From contig NZ_JACXZA010000010.1 of NCBI RefSeq assembly GCF_014779765.1, positions 62,001 to 126,000 on the forward strand: a stretch of DNA of 64,000 nucleotides, in the 5' to 3' direction. Shown piece after piece: positions 1 to 9,285 of this stretch (positions are counted from its first letter, which is position 1; every line of letters starts with the position of its first letter). The notes under the pieces are model-generated. The model worked only from the letters and a program-made list of their open reading frames with translations. It did not search any database and was not told where the DNA came from. Source of the stretch: Paenibacillus terricola. GTDB taxonomy: Bacteria > Bacillota > Bacilli > Paenibacillales > Paenibacillaceae. The position numbers were made by a program, and so were the translations under genes.

Positions 1-1259
1 GATGCCTTCGTCACTACGTATGTGAGCACCAATGCCATCACGCCGCTAATGAGGAAACCGGACCATACGCCCGACCATACCCAGCCGCGTTTGTTCTGAT
101 TGCCCGTCTTCTTCAAGTAGGATAAGAGCGCTGCAAGGACGAGAATCGCCTCCAACCCTTCCCTGAACAAAATCGCGCCAGCATCCCATGCCGTATATTT
201 CGCATCCGCGACAAAAGGTGTCAGTTCGCTCTTCATTTGCTCGACGAGCGCCTCCGCCTTATCAAGCTGCGGCGGATTAGCCACCAAATAGCCTGGAGCC
301 TCTGTCATCTCGATCTCGATGCTCCGATAGACCGAAGAGGAACGGATCGATACTTGGCCTTCAACGTTCGGCCACATCGTAATGAACGACTGCAGCTTCG
401 CCTCCGCTTCAACCGCACGCTCCGATTGGATCAATGCAGTTGCTTGATCCAACACTGCGATCAAATCCGCAACCGTCAGATCGGAGTTGGCCGATGCAGC
501 TGCAAGCTTGCCTGCAGCGTAGTCGTTCAAATAGTTGATCAGCGTTTCGGTCTCTGTCTTCGCCTGATTCGCGCGCGGCGGTTCCGCTCTCAGATCGATC
601 CGAATCATGCTGATATGCGTCTCGATGCTGCCGTAGACCGTCGTATTATCCTCGCGAATGGACTGCTCGGATTTAGCCCATGCGCCCTCCAGTATCCGAT
701 AATCAGCATTCGCAGCCGACCATTCCTCGGTTTGGATATGACCGAGCAGCGTGCGAAGCGTTGGCACAAGGCCTGCCGCCGCATCCGGCCCAGTCGGCGT
801 ATTATCAGCTACCGATGCCTTCTTATAGGCATTGACGGCACTCGCTAGCGCTGCAAGCGTCTTCTTCGCCGCGGCGGGGTCTGTCTTCGAATCTGCAACA
901 GCCAGTGCTGCGGCGTTGAACGCTTCATCGACCTTCGCAGCCAGCTCTGACTTCCCGGCGTTCACCGTCTGCCATTCACCGCTAGCTTCATTGATTGCTT
1001 GGACGGCTGCCTCGTGGTCGTCGCGTCCGATATCGACAAGCGCCCCGCCGACAAGCGGGAGGATCTTCCCGAGTGTCTCTGCCTGCGCTTCATCCAGCTG
1101 CTGTACATTACTTGCCTCTGCTGCATATGCAATTGCTGAACTGCTGACAGAAGCGATAATCAGAACCGCTGCCGCTAGTAGAATCATTATCCTTTTCCAT
1201 TTACTCCGTTGGCCCAGCATTCTCGTTGCTGGCTGCTTCAGCTGTTGACGTATCCACAT
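1..1259 (-). CDS. efeU: FTR1-family ferrous/ferric iron permease EfeU, partial (C-terminus outside window)
   Basis: Membrane permease of the EfeUOB iron importer, probably moving iron released by EfeO/EfeB across the cytoplasmic membrane. Translation from the ATG at 1259 gives a basic N-terminus, a hydrophobic signal-like segment (about residues 24-42), then roughly 310 residues of soluble, Ala/Glu-rich helical sequence. Near residue 365 comes the FTR1 signature REGLEAILVLAALL, whose Arg-Glu pair in this family binds iron. The frame stays open to base 1, so only the first FTR1 repeat is present. The start is preceded by GGAGAAAGGA about 12 bases upstream. It lies 129 bases downstream of efeB on the same strand, as the last visible gene of the efeO-efeB-efeU operon. 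The long extracellular N-terminal extension is seen in Gram-positive members. The family assignment is firm; the missing C-terminal half is unseen. Confidence 0.9.
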   Translation of the reverse strand, partial: MWIRQQLKQPATRMLGQRSKWKRIMILLAAAVLIIASVSSSAIAYAAEASNVQQLDEAQAETLGKILPLVGGALVDIGRDDHEAAVQAINEASGEWQTVNAGKSELAAKVDEAFNAAALAVADSKTDPAAAKKTLAALASAVNAYKKASVADNTPTGPDAAAGLVPTLRTLLGHIQTEEWSAANADYRILEGAWAKSEQSIREDNTTVYGSIETHISMIRIDLRAEPPRANQAKTETETLINYLNDYAAGKLAAASANSDLTVADLIAVLDQATALIQSERAVEAEAKLQSFITMWPNVEGQVSIRSSSVYRSIEIEMTEAPGYLVANPPQLDKAEALVEQMKSELTPFVADAKYTAWDAGAILFREGLEAILVLAALLSYLKKTGNQNKRGWVWSGVWSGFLISGVMALVLTYVVTKA

Positions 1260-1388
1260 GCGAGCACCGCGTCCTTTCTCCTACCTGCTGTGAACAATCG
1301 AACAGACCGATCCAGCTTTCAATCAGCCGCATCGGTCTGTTCCACTGCTATTGCTATCTATATGAGTCCGTATGCATGACAGAATAAT

Positions 1389-2687
1389 CTAGAGCAGCGT
1401 ATCTCCGATATAGCCGCCTTCCTTGACTCCTGGGAAGCAAGCAAACAGCGCGCTGCCGTTATGCTCGATATACTCGTTCAGACGGTCGCTCGCAGCAAGC
1501 GTACGCTGCATCGGAATGAACTGCTTCGCCACATTGCGATTGAACGCAACGAACAGCAGCCCTGCGTCCAGCTGTCCCGTTCGTGTATCCAGACCGCTTG
1601 AATAAGAGTAGGAACGTCGCAAAATTTGAACTCCGTTCTCCTTCGCGACGCGAATATGCGCCCCCACCGGAATAACAGGCTTGCCTTTCTCGTCCTTCTT
1701 CTCCAAGTCTATCGGATCAAATTCTTGCTCGCCGCCAAGCGGCGCGCCGCTCGTTCGATAACGTCCGAACGTCGCCTCTTGCTCGCCAAGCGTCGAACGA
1801 TCCCATACCTCGACGCGAATGCGGATGCGGCGTACGACCATGTAACTGCCTCCCGCCATCCACTGTGGACCGTCGCTGGACTGCGTCCAGACAACCTCAT
1901 TCATCTTCGCTGCATCGGTAACGTCAGGATTGCCCGTTCCGTCCTTGAAGCCCATCAGGTTGCGTGCCGTTCCGCCGCTTGGGTCCGCGCCGCTAGTTCG
2001 TTGGAAGCCTTCCTGCGTCCAGCGAAGCGCTGCCTTACCGCGTGCAACACGGGCCAAATTCCGGATCGCGCGGAACGCTACTTGCATATCATTCGCGCAA
2101 GCTTGAACCCCAATGTCGCCGCCTACCCATTCCTTGCGCAGCGCATCACCGTTAAAGGCTGGCAGGTCTTGAAGCTCAGCAGGTTTGCGGTCAGCAAGGC
2201 CAAACCGTCCGTCGAAGAACGATGGCCCGACACCAAACGTCAGCGTAGTCTTGGATGGCTGTAATCCCGCGGCTTCACCCGTATCCGAAGGCGGTACATT
2301 CAAATTCTCGTTATCTTCACCTAACATGCCGCCCTGCGTAATAACAGCCGCAGCAGCCGTCCAATCCTTGAACAGCTTGCGCACTTCATCAATAGAGGAC
2401 GCTGTCACATCAAACGATGCGAAGACGACGAAATCCTGCGCCGGCGTTACAATACCTGCTTGATGCTCCCCATAGAAAGGAATCTCTTCATGGTAGCTGC
2501 TATTCGTGGGTGAAGCAGATGCTGAAGCGCTGTTGTCTTGATTTGATTTGAACAAAGCGCCGACACCGGCGCCGCCGAGCAAGAGCCCCGCGCCGCCAAT
2601 ACCGGCCATCTTCAACAGATCGCGACGGCTGATGTTACGACTGCCATCCTCGCGATTGCCGTTATCTTGTTTGCGATTCGCTGCCAT
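1389..2687 (-). CDS. efeB: EfeB, Tat-exported dye-decolorizing peroxidase / deferrochelatase
   Basis: Haem peroxidase of the DyP family, 432 residues, the family's normal size. In EfeUOB systems it oxidises ferrous iron or takes iron from haem outside the membrane. The N-terminus has a twin-arginine signal (SRRDLLKMAGIGGAGLLLGG, about residues 21-40), so the folded haem protein is exported by Tat. The DyP motif GFKDGTGNP carries the catalytic Asp of the GXXDG signature. The C-terminal half has GAHIRVA with the likely proximal haem His, then an RRSYSYS segment with the distal-side Arg. It starts 8 bases after efeO ends, so the two are surely co-transcribed, and efeU follows. Expression probably follows iron through the Fur-type site upstream of efeO. 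Confidence 0.93.
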   Translation of the reverse strand: MAANRKQDNGNREDGSRNISRRDLLKMAGIGGAGLLLGGAGVGALFKSNQDNSASASASPTNSSYHEEIPFYGEHQAGIVTPAQDFVVFASFDVTASSIDEVRKLFKDWTAAAAVITQGGMLGEDNENLNVPPSDTGEAAGLQPSKTTLTFGVGPSFFDGRFGLADRKPAELQDLPAFNGDALRKEWVGGDIGVQACANDMQVAFRAIRNLARVARGKAALRWTQEGFQRTSGADPSGGTARNLMGFKDGTGNPDVTDAAKMNEVVWTQSSDGPQWMAGGSYMVVRRIRIRVEVWDRSTLGEQEATFGRYRTSGAPLGGEQEFDPIDLEKKDEKGKPVIPVGAHIRVAKENGVQILRRSYSYSSGLDTRTGQLDAGLLFVAFNRNVAKQFIPMQRTLAASDRLNEYIEHNGSALFACFPGVKEGGYIGDTLL

Positions 2688-2695
2688 AGCTGCTG

Positions 2696-3568
2696 TTATA
2701 CCCCCAGCGCTTTGCCCATCTGGGACAGCGGCTCCGCCAATGCGTCGAGCGCTTGGCTCAGCTCACGCGTATTGTCTTCCTTCAGTTCCGTGAACAACAC
2801 ATAGCCGTCCCCGGATTTATATTTAGCCAGCAGCGCTTCAAGCGCTGTGAATTTCTCGCCAATCGACTTCTCCAGATCCGCATCTTGGCTGGCAAGCTCT
2901 GGCTTCAGCAGCTCATAAATCTTCTTCGCGCCCTCTACATTGGCAACGAAATCATACAGGTCCGTATGCGAATAACGTTCTTCTTCACCTGTTACTTTGG
3001 ACGAAGATACTTCGTTCAGCAGTTCAACAGCACCTGTCGTCAGCATAGCCGTATCGACTTCAACCGTCTCCATGAGCGCACGGAGCGATTTGACGTCACT
3101 CAGCAGACGATCTGCGAACTCCTCCGTACCTGCTGTCTTGTTATCTTCCCATAGACCTTTCTCGATTCGGTGGAAACCGCGCCAGTCAGCAGCCTCAACA
3201 TCGCCATCGCGTGCGTCGATGTCTGGGTCGAAGTTGCCAAGCGCTTCAGCGATAGGCTCGATACGCTCATAGTACATGCGCGTCGGAGCGTAAAGCGCCT
3301 TCGCCTGCTCCAGATCGCCGCCTTTCACGGCTGCAACGAATTTCTCCGTCTCTACGATGAGCTGGTCGCTCTGTTCAATCGAGAACTGGCGGTATTGCTC
3401 AAGTACATCCTTCAGCTTGGCATTCAAATCAGACGAATCGGATGAAGTCTGTGCCGTATCGGCTGGCTTAGCCGCCGTGTCCGTTTCCTTGGAATTATCA
3501 GAAGAACAGCCTGTGAATACAACAGACATGGCAAGTACGAGTGATGCAAACATCAATTTGGCTTTCAT
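2696..3568 (-). CDS. efeO: EfeO/EfeM-type iron-binding lipoprotein (peptidase M75 / imelysin-like domain)
   Basis: Surface lipoprotein thought to capture iron for EfeU. It is 290 residues long with a lipobox-type signal ending in VVFTGC, a Ser/Thr/Asp-rich linker, and one M75-like helical domain. The HXXE metal-site signature appears as GFHRIEKGLW in mid-protein. It lacks the N-terminal cupredoxin domain of the longer E. coli-type EfeO, so it is closer to the short EfeM form. It is the first gene of the operon, read from the Fur-overlapped promoter at 3649-3678. The ribosome binding site AAGGAG lies about 11 bases before the ATG. The family call is secure; the metal specificity is inferred from context. 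Confidence 0.9.
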   Translation of the reverse strand: MKAKLMFASLVLAMSVVFTGCSSDNSKETDTAAKPADTAQTSSDSSDLNAKLKDVLEQYRQFSIEQSDQLIVETEKFVAAVKGGDLEQAKALYAPTRMYYERIEPIAEALGNFDPDIDARDGDVEAADWRGFHRIEKGLWEDNKTAGTEEFADRLLSDVKSLRALMETVEVDTAMLTTGAVELLNEVSSSKVTGEEERYSHTDLYDFVANVEGAKKIYELLKPELASQDADLEKSIGEKFTALEALLAKYKSGDGYVLFTELKEDNTRELSQALDALAEPLSQMGKALGV

Positions 3569-3648
3569 AACAACGACATCTCCTTAGGCGGTTATATGTA
3601 TTCGTTCACTTAGAACGGAATGGGCACGCGATATAAATCTCATCACGG

Positions 3649-3678
3649 AGTATATTCGAAAGTGATAATCATTGTCAA
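3649..3678 (-). promoter_or_regulatory. efe operon promoter overlapped by a Fur box
   Basis: On the minus strand TTGACA (3673-3678) and TATACT (3649-3654) are separated by 18 bases, a strong SigA-type promoter about 80 bases upstream of efeO. A 15-base sequence at 3663-3677, TGATAATCATTGTCA, matches the Bacillus 7-1-7 Fur box TGATAATNATTATCA at all but one position. It covers the spacer and most of the -35, so bound Fur would block RNA polymerase under iron-replete conditions. Confidence 0.8.
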
Positions 3679-3842
3679 TAAGTATAACGGCATAGCATTC
3701 CCTTTTCTACAGGATATCGCTAACATTACTCAACTGTTAGAACTTGTTCACAAATGGGCTGTCTCCCATACGGACGGGCATTATGCTGCATAAGGTATGA
3801 AATGAGAGCTTGTACGTTTCTTTGGGATGGTTCAAGGAGGAG

Positions 3843-4829
3843 ATGGCATCTGTGTTTGTGTTCGAATTTGAGGTGGGCCTCATTGCAGGGATATGCATGA
3901 TAGGAATCATCGGGCGAATGCTGTACTGGAGAAAGCAGTGGCTTGAATCTTTTCTACGGACAGATGAAGAGCCGGATGGCTGCTATCAGGTCGTCATGCG
4001 CACACGGTCCCCTTATCACAAGATTGCAATTGCAGAGAGTGAAGGCGTCTATCATCTCTATGCCGACGGCATGAGGATGATGAGCACGAATGAAGCCGAG
4101 GAGCAGTATGCAGAGGCCATGGTTCACGTACCGATGGCTGCTGCTGTCAATCGAGAGGCTGTGCTCATTATTGGCTCCGGTACGGGGACTACAACCCGCG
4201 AGATGCTTCGCTATGAAGACGTAGAGACCCTAACAGCCGTTGATCTCGATCCGATGATCGTCGAACTTGGGATGAACTATGAACCTTTCGTCAGCTTCAC
4301 GAATGACGCACTGCATGATATACGCGTGAACAACGTACTAGGGGATGGCCGTACTTATATCGAGAACTGCAGCGACCGCTGGGATGTCATTCTCATCGAT
4401 CTGCCCGCTCCTTCCTCATTGGCATTCGAGTTGTCCAAGCTTTTCTCGGTTGAGTTCTACCGGCTGCTCAAAGCAAGACTTAACCCCGGCGGAGTCATCG
4501 CAATTGCATGTCCCCTCGTCTCGCTCATGCCGGAGTATGTCGCAGCCGTGCAAGCTACGCTGAGAACCGCCGGGTTCATGGTCACCCTCTATCATGCGAA
4601 TGATGTTGTCGACTTTGCAATTAACAACGTCATCTGTCTTGCCACCTTGAGGCCAATGCCATTGGAATCGATCAAGCCCCTTAAGGAGCTCAACCATTGG
4701 TCTAAGGAGCAGTTGGCTGACATGTTCGTCATCCCCCGTTATCTGCGTACCGATTGGGACGAGGATGAGGTGCAGACAGACCGAAACACGCTGCTGATCG
4801 ATATCGTTGAGCATGAGTTCGACGACTAG
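3843..4829 (+). CDS. Spermidine-synthase-like (aminopropyltransferase-fold) protein with N-terminal membrane anchor
   Basis: Rossmann-fold methyltransferase-like protein of the spermidine/spermine synthase family. An N-terminal hydrophobic stretch (GLIAGICMIGIIG) suggests a membrane anchor not found in the classical soluble enzyme. The decarboxy-SAM-site region reads IIGSGTGTTTREML, followed by AVDLDPMI, then GDGRTYI and DVILIDLPAPS, the order seen in aminopropyltransferases. Whether it makes spermidine is uncertain, because fused or membrane forms of this family often have other or unknown substrates. The start is ambiguous: the ATG at 3843 sits only 2 bases from an AAGGAGG, so the GTG at 3852 (11 bases away) or a TTG at 3810 are alternatives. 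It is a single gene closed by the terminator at 4882. Confidence 0.72.
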   Translation: MASVFVFEFEVGLIAGICMIGIIGRMLYWRKQWLESFLRTDEEPDGCYQVVMRTRSPYHKIAIAESEGVYHLYADGMRMMSTNEAEEQYAEAMVHVPMAAAVNREAVLIIGSGTGTTTREMLRYEDVETLTAVDLDPMIVELGMNYEPFVSFTNDALHDIRVNNVLGDGRTYIENCSDRWDVILIDLPAPSSLAFELSKLFSVEFYRLLKARLNPGGVIAIACPLVSLMPEYVAAVQATLRTAGFMVTLYHANDVVDFAINNVICLATLRPMPLESIKPLKELNHWSKEQLADMFVIPRYLRTDWDEDEVQTDRNTLLIDIVEHEFDD

Positions 4830-4881
4830 TTGGGATAGTGCACCGCACATTCTTCAGATTCACACAAACGGTTCGCATCAC

Positions 4882-4919
4882 AAAAGAGCGGCCCCTGTCT
4901 TATTCAGGACCGCCCTTTT
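4882..4919. terminator. Bidirectional terminator
   Basis: An inverted repeat of the form AAAAGxGCGGxCCCTG...CAGGxCCGCxCTTTT, with an A-tract on one side and a T-tract on the other. It lies between two genes that converge (the synthase-like gene from the left, the GguB-like permease from the right), so it can stop transcription from both. Confidence 0.75.
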
Positions 4920-4930
4920 CATGACTACTA

Positions 4931-6091
4931 TTAGGAAGACTTGTTCTTGTTGTAGATATCGAAGCCAACTGCAGCGAGCAATACGAGTCCTTTGATGCCT
5001 TGCTGCCAGTCGATGCCTAGACCAATGAGCGACATGCCATTGTTCATGACGCCCATTACGAGACCGCCGATGATAGCGCCGATAACCGTACCGATACCGC
5101 CGGATGCCGATGCGCCGCCAATGAAGCTAGCTGCGATAGCGTCAAGCTCGAAGTTCGTGCCTGCTTTTGGCGTAGCCGCATTCAGACGAGCTGCGAAGAT
5201 GAGACCGGACAATGCTGCCATAACGCCCATGTTCACGAATACCCAGAACGTCACTTTCTTCGTCTTAACGCCGGACAGGCTTGCTGCCTTCTCATTGCCG
5301 CCGAGCGCATAGATATGACGACCCATGATCGAACGGTTCATAACGAACGAGTAGATGACAACGAGTGCGAACAGAATAATGAGAATGTTCGGGATGCCTT
5401 TATACGATGCAAGCACATACATGAACAGGTTAATAACCGCAACGATAACGACAAGTTTGGCGATAAGCCCTTTGCCGGACGACAGCTCGAATCCGTAACG
5501 CTTCTGCAGCCTGCGGTTGTATACTTCAATGCCGATATAAACAAGGGACATGACGATGCCTATTATAATAGTAAGGAAATTTAGCGAGCCAACTGTAAAG
5601 TCAGGCAGGAAGCCCGAGCTAATCTTCTGGAATGCCTTCGGAAACGGTGCGATCGACTTGCCGTCAAGGACGATCATCGTCAGACCGCGGAACAAGAGCA
5701 TGCCTGCTAGGGTTACGATGAATGACGGTATCTTCACATAGGCGACCCAGAAGCCCTGCCATGCACCGACGAGCGCGCCGAGTACAAGCGAGACAACAAT
5801 CGCCAAGTAGAACGGCATGTTCATGTCGACCATCATGATACCCGCTAAGGCGCCTATGAAGGCGGCAACGGAGCCGACCGATAGATCGATGTGACCGGTG
5901 ATGATGACAAGCACCATACCGATGGCGAGCACGAGAATGTAACTATTTTGCAAAATCAAGTTCGTGACGTTCAGCGGCTTCAGCAGAATGCCGTCGGTCA
6001 GAATCTGGAACAGTACCGTAATAAAGACGAGTGCGATAATCATGCTATATTGGCGCATATTGTTCTTGAACATGTTAAGAAGTGTACCCAT
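4931..6091 (-). CDS. Monosaccharide ABC transporter permease, GguB/MmsB type
   Basis: Integral membrane subunit of a CUT2-type sugar importer, 386 residues with about ten hydrophobic segments of the BPD_transp_2 (branched/ribose-type permease) fold. Recognisable stretches are VLVIITGHIDLSVGS, the conserved ribose-permease GxxDLSVG motif near residue 70, and GNEKAASLSGVKTKKV, which contacts the ATPase. GguB in the ChvE-GguAB transporter is the closest match in layout and sequence. The start at 6091 has an AGGGGGT ribosome binding site 8 bases upstream, inside the end of the ATPase gene region. It is the last gene of chvE-gguA-gguB and is followed by the terminator at 4882-4919. Confidence 0.88.
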   Translation of the reverse strand: MGTLLNMFKNNMRQYSMIIALVFITVLFQILTDGILLKPLNVTNLILQNSYILVLAIGMVLVIITGHIDLSVGSVAAFIGALAGIMMVDMNMPFYLAIVVSLVLGALVGAWQGFWVAYVKIPSFIVTLAGMLLFRGLTMIVLDGKSIAPFPKAFQKISSGFLPDFTVGSLNFLTIIIGIVMSLVYIGIEVYNRRLQKRYGFELSSGKGLIAKLVVIVAVINLFMYVLASYKGIPNILIILFALVVIYSFVMNRSIMGRHIYALGGNEKAASLSGVKTKKVTFWVFVNMGVMAALSGLIFAARLNAATPKAGTNFELDAIAASFIGGASASGGIGTVIGAIIGGLVMGVMNNGMSLIGLGIDWQQGIKGLVLLAAVGFDIYNKNKSS

Positions 6092-6097
6092 GCTGCA

Positions 6098-7627
6098 TTA
6101 CCCCCTGCTCTTCGTCATCAGCTTCATCAGCTTCTCTTGCGTCGCTTCCTCACGGGTGACCTCACCGGTAATACGCCCTTCGTTCATGACGTAGATCCGG
6201 TCGCACATGCCGAGAATTTCGGGAAGCTCGGAGGAAATAACGAGAACGCCTTTTCCTTCCGATGCCAGCTGGTTGATGATCGTATAAATTTCGTATTTGG
6301 CTCCAACGTCAATACCGCGTGTGGGTTCGTCTAGAATGAGGATATCCGGCTCGGACAAAATCCACTTGCTGAGCACGACTTTCTGCTGGTTACCGCCGCT
6401 CAAGTTGCCGGTCTTCTGATGAATGCCGCTCGACTTGATATTCATTTTTTTGCGGAAATCTTCTGCGATAACGACCTCGCGGTTCTGATTCACCACGCCG
6501 CGCTTCGACAGCTTCGGCAGACTCGTCAACGAGATGTTGCGCTTAATATCATCGATGAGGACAAGCCCATAGTGCTTGCGGTCCTCGGTTACATAAGCAA
6601 GACCTTTGTTAATCGCGTCGCTGACGGATTTGAATTTGATTTCTTTGCCATCCTTGAACACTTTACCGCTAATTTTCTTGCCGTACGCGCCCCCGAACAA
6701 GCTCATCGCCAGCTCCGTGCGACCCGCTCCCATCAGCCCCGCAATGCCGACTACTTCACCCTTGCGAATGTTGAAGCTGACATTGTCGATGACCTTCTGG
6801 TCTTCGCGCTGCGGATGGTAAACGTTCCAATTCCGAACGTCCAGAATGGTGCCGCCGATGTTGGATTCCCGCTCTGGGAAACGCTGCGTCAGATCACGAC
6901 CGACCATGCCTTTGATGATCCGGTCTTCATCTACTCCGTCGAGCTTCTTGTCCAATGTCTCGATCGTCTTGCCGTCGCGAAGAATCGTGATGGAATCGGC
7001 AACCCGCTCGATTTCATTGAGCTTATGCGAGATGATGATGCTCGCGATGCCCTGCTTCTTCAGCTCGAGCATGAGCGCCAGCAGGTTGTCGCTGTCATCC
7101 TCATTCAGCGCAGCAGTCGGTTCGTCCAGAATGAGCAGCTTAACGCGCTTGGCCAGCGCCTTGGCGATCTCTGCAAGCTGCTGCTTGCCGACGCCGATAT
7201 CTTTGATGAGCGTGTTCGGCGATTCATACAATCCTACCCGCTGCAGCAGCTCTCTTGTGCGCAGCGTCGTTTCGTTCCAGTTAATAATGCCGCCGCGGGA
7301 ACGCTCGTTGCCGAGGAATATATTTTCCGCAATCGACAAGTATGGGATGAGCGCAAGCTCCTGGTGAATAATAACGATACCGAGCTCTTCGCTTTCTTTA
7401 ATGTTGCGGAACTCGCATACCTTGTCCTTGAACAAAATGTCGCCCGTATACGAGCCGTGCGCATATACGCCGCTCAACACCTTCATCAGTGTCGACTTCC
7501 CTGCTCCGTTCTCGCCGCACAACGCGTGGATCTCGCCTTCCTTGACCTTCAGGTTAACGTCCTCCAGCGCCTTCACGCCCGGGAACGTCTTGGTGATGCC
7601 GCGCATTTCTAAGATGTATTGGGACAT
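6098..7627 (-). CDS. Monosaccharide ABC transporter ATP-binding protein, GguA/MmsA type (tandem ATPase)
   Basis: CUT2-family ATPase with two nucleotide-binding domains in one chain, 509 residues. The first domain has Walker [10 protein letters not shown], signature [13 protein letters not shown] and Walker [12 protein letters not shown]. The second has the degenerate GLMGAGRTE typical of the second domain in this family, signature [11 protein letters not shown] and Walker [13 protein letters not shown]. The start was set at 7627 because AAGAAGGTG lies 5 bases before that ATG. An upstream ATG at 7669 in the same frame lacks such a site. It sits between the binding protein and the permease and would power uptake of the same sugars. 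Confidence 0.9.
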   Translation of the reverse strand: MSQYILEMRGITKTFPGVKALEDVNLKVKEGEIHALCGENGAGKSTLMKVLSGVYAHGSYTGDILFKDKVCEFRNIKESEELGIVIIHQELALIPYLSIAENIFLGNERSRGGIINWNETTLRTRELLQRVGLYESPNTLIKDIGVGKQQLAEIAKALAKRVKLLILDEPTAALNEDDSDNLLALMLELKKQGIASIIISHKLNEIERVADSITILRDGKTIETLDKKLDGVDEDRIIKGMVGRDLTQRFPERESNIGGTILDVRNWNVYHPQREDQKVIDNVSFNIRKGEVVGIAGLMGAGRTELAMSLFGGAYGKKISGKVFKDGKEIKFKSVSDAINKGLAYVTEDRKHYGLVLIDDIKRNISLTSLPKLSKRGVVNQNREVVIAEDFRKKMNIKSSGIHQKTGNLSGGNQQKVVLSKWILSEPDILILDEPTRGIDVGAKYEIYTIINQLASEGKGVLVISSELPEILGMCDRIYVMNEGRITGEVTREEATQEKLMKLMTKSRG

Positions 7628-7729
7628 GTTCGCACCTTCTTTCCATGGAAACAGCTTAGAAGAGGGCACTGCTGTTGTGGTTGCCTGTGACTGCGCATGG
7701 CCCTCTTCATCGGCCGATTTGTATTACGA

Positions 7730-8806
7730 TTATTTGGACAGTTGATCTTGCGTGTAGAAGCCGCTGTCAACGAGAACTTGTTTATAGTTAGCAGCGTCTA
7801 CCGATACTGGCTCGAGCAGGAACGAAGGCACAACCTTCACGCCGTTGTCGTACGTTTTCTCGTCGTTGACTTCAACTTTCTCGCCTTTTACGACTGCGTT
7901 TGCCATTTGAGCCGCTTTCTTCGCCAGCTCACGCGTATCTTTGAATACCGTTTGCGTTTGCTCGCCTGCGACGATCGATTTCACCGAAGCCAGCTCCGCG
8001 TCTTGGCCCGTAATGACTGGCAGCGGCTTGCTCGCCGAGCCGTAGCCTACGCCTTTGAGCGAGGACAGGATGCCGATGCTGATGCCGTCATATGGCGACA
8101 GAACTGCATCTACGTTAGCGTTTGCATAGTTCGCGCTAAGCAGGTTGTCCATACGGGATTGTGCCGTTGCGCCATCCCAACGAAGCGTTGCGACTTGCTC
8201 CATCTTCGTCTGGCCGGATTTGACTACCAGTTTGCCGGAATCGATGTAAGGCTTGAGTACCGACATTGCGCCGTCGAAGAAGAAGTAAGCATTGTTATCG
8301 TCAGGCGAACCTGCGAACAGCTCGATGTTGAAAGGACCTTTGCCGTCTTTCAGGCCGAGCTTCTCTTCGATGTACGAAGCTTGCAGCACGCCAACTTTGA
8401 AGTTATCGAATGTTGCGTAGTAAGTGATGTTGTCCGTTTTCTTGATGAGTCGGTCGTACGAGATAACCGGGATGTTCGCATCAGCTGCTTTCTGCAGCAC
8501 GTCCGTCAGCGATTCGCCATCGATAGGCGCAACGACAAGCGCTTTAACGCCCTTCGTAATCATGTTCTCGATCTGCGATACTTGGTTCTCAACAACGTCC
8601 TCAGCGTATTGAAGGTCCGTACCGTAGCCGAGCTTCTCGAGCTCTGCCTTCATGCTTGCACCGTCATTCACCCAGCGCTCAGACGATTTAGTCGGCATCG
8701 ATACCCCAACCGTACCGTTCGCGCCATCCGAGCTTGAGCTCTTGCCGCATGCAGCCAGCATAATTACCATGGAGAGCGCCATTACTAATATCAACATTTT
8801 TTTCAT
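7730..8806 (-). CDS. ChvE-type sugar-binding lipoprotein
   Basis: Periplasmic-binding-protein-type receptor of a multiple-monosaccharide importer, 358 residues, closest to ChvE of the ChvE-GguAB system. It has a lipoprotein signal ending LAACGK. Telling stretches are [17 protein letters not shown] at the mature N-terminus, [25 protein letters not shown] and [15 protein letters not shown], all lining the ribose-type binding cleft. The start has GAGGGGGA 8 bases upstream. The known ChvE ligands are pyranose sugars such as galactose, arabinose, xylose and glucose; which of these applies here cannot be read from sequence. The nearby sensor trio at 11-15.2 kb is the likely regulator. Confidence 0.88.
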   Translation of the reverse strand: MKKMLILVMALSMVIMLAACGKSSSSDGANGTVGVSMPTKSSERWVNDGASMKAELEKLGYGTDLQYAEDVVENQVSQIENMITKGVKALVVAPIDGESLTDVLQKAADANIPVISYDRLIKKTDNITYYATFDNFKVGVLQASYIEEKLGLKDGKGPFNIELFAGSPDDNNAYFFFDGAMSVLKPYIDSGKLVVKSGQTKMEQVATLRWDGATAQSRMDNLLSANYANANVDAVLSPYDGISIGILSSLKGVGYGSASKPLPVITGQDAELASVKSIVAGEQTQTVFKDTRELAKKAAQMANAVVKGEKVEVNDEKTYDNGVKVVPSFLLEPVSVDAANYKQVLVDSGFYTQDQLSK

Positions 8807-8945
8807 TCGTCGTTTCCCCCTCGACCTCTATGAAATTAGTTCGATGATTTTGGCCCCCGATCAACGGGTGCATACGCAGTATATCAAGCAGGTCCACATG
8901 CGGTATTTACAATAAATCAGCACTTTTTATAAAAAACGAACTTTG

Positions 8946-8963
8946 TTGTGAAGCGCTTTCAAT
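8946..8963. promoter_or_regulatory. Imperfect cre-like palindrome upstream of chvE-type gene
   Basis: The sequence around GAAGCGCTTTCAA, about 140 bases upstream of the binding-protein gene, has a perfect right half of a CcpA cre site but differs in the TG of the left half. Weak support for catabolite repression. The rest of 8807-8970 shows an A/T-rich stretch but no promoter I would defend. Confidence 0.28.
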
Positions 8964-8970
8964 TAGGTTT

Positions 8971-9181
8971 ATGGCGCACTCGGCAGCGTTGGCCCTTCTC
9001 GTAGGTGCACTTTTGCACCTAATAGCGCTCTCAGCGGCGCTGGCTCTTCGCGTTGGTGCACTTTTGCACCTACTGGCACTCTCAGCGGCGCTGGCTCTTC
9101 GCGTTGGTGCACTTTTGCACCTACTGGCACTCTCAGCGACGCTGGCTCTTCGCGTAGGTGCACTTTTGCACCTACTGGCTT
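8971..9181. repeat. Four-copy 51-bp tandem repeat, each unit carrying a GGTGCA hairpin
   Basis: Units repeat exactly every 51 bases. The hairpin GGTGCACTTTTGCACC begins at 9004, 9055, 9106 and 9157, with a degraded partial unit in front. Between hairpins lies a conserved 35-base spacer. Because 51 is a multiple of three, both strands stay open for 70-87 codons as a 17-residue repeat. There is no ribosome binding site and nothing protein-like in composition, so I call this non-coding. Middle units are nearly identical and the end units more diverged, as expected for growth by unequal exchange in an intergenic MIRU-like element. Confidence 0.85.
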
Positions 9182-9237
9182 AGGGTTTTTAACAAGAGCA
9201 GTGGCAAGCCGTCGATAATTTATGCAGCACAAAAAAA

Positions 9238-9260
9238 CAGTCGATCACAATGATCGACTG
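9238..9260 (-). terminator. Terminator downstream of the decayed kinase gene
   Basis: CAGTCGATCA-CAA-TGATCGACTG is a perfect 10-bp stem followed on the minus strand by seven T residues. It lies 25 bases after the stop of the minus-strand pseudogene. Confidence 0.8.
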
Positions 9261-9285
9261 CCCCGTAATTATCGTCTATCCATTT

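Noticed and set aside
6419-7612. 397-codon plus-strand frame
   Set aside because: Antisense shadow of the tandem ATPase gene; its codon pattern mirrors the real gene.
7697-8737. 346-codon plus-strand frame
   Set aside because: Antisense of the ChvE-type gene, with an Arg/Cys-rich product unlike any protein.
8971-9181. Possible CRISPR array
   Set aside because: The whole 51-base unit, spacer included, is repeated; a CRISPR needs unlike spacers, and no cas gene is near.
8969-9232. Open frames of 70 and 87 codons in the 51-bp repeats
   Set aside because: Both strands are open only because the period is a multiple of three; no ribosome site, and the hairpins explain the pattern.
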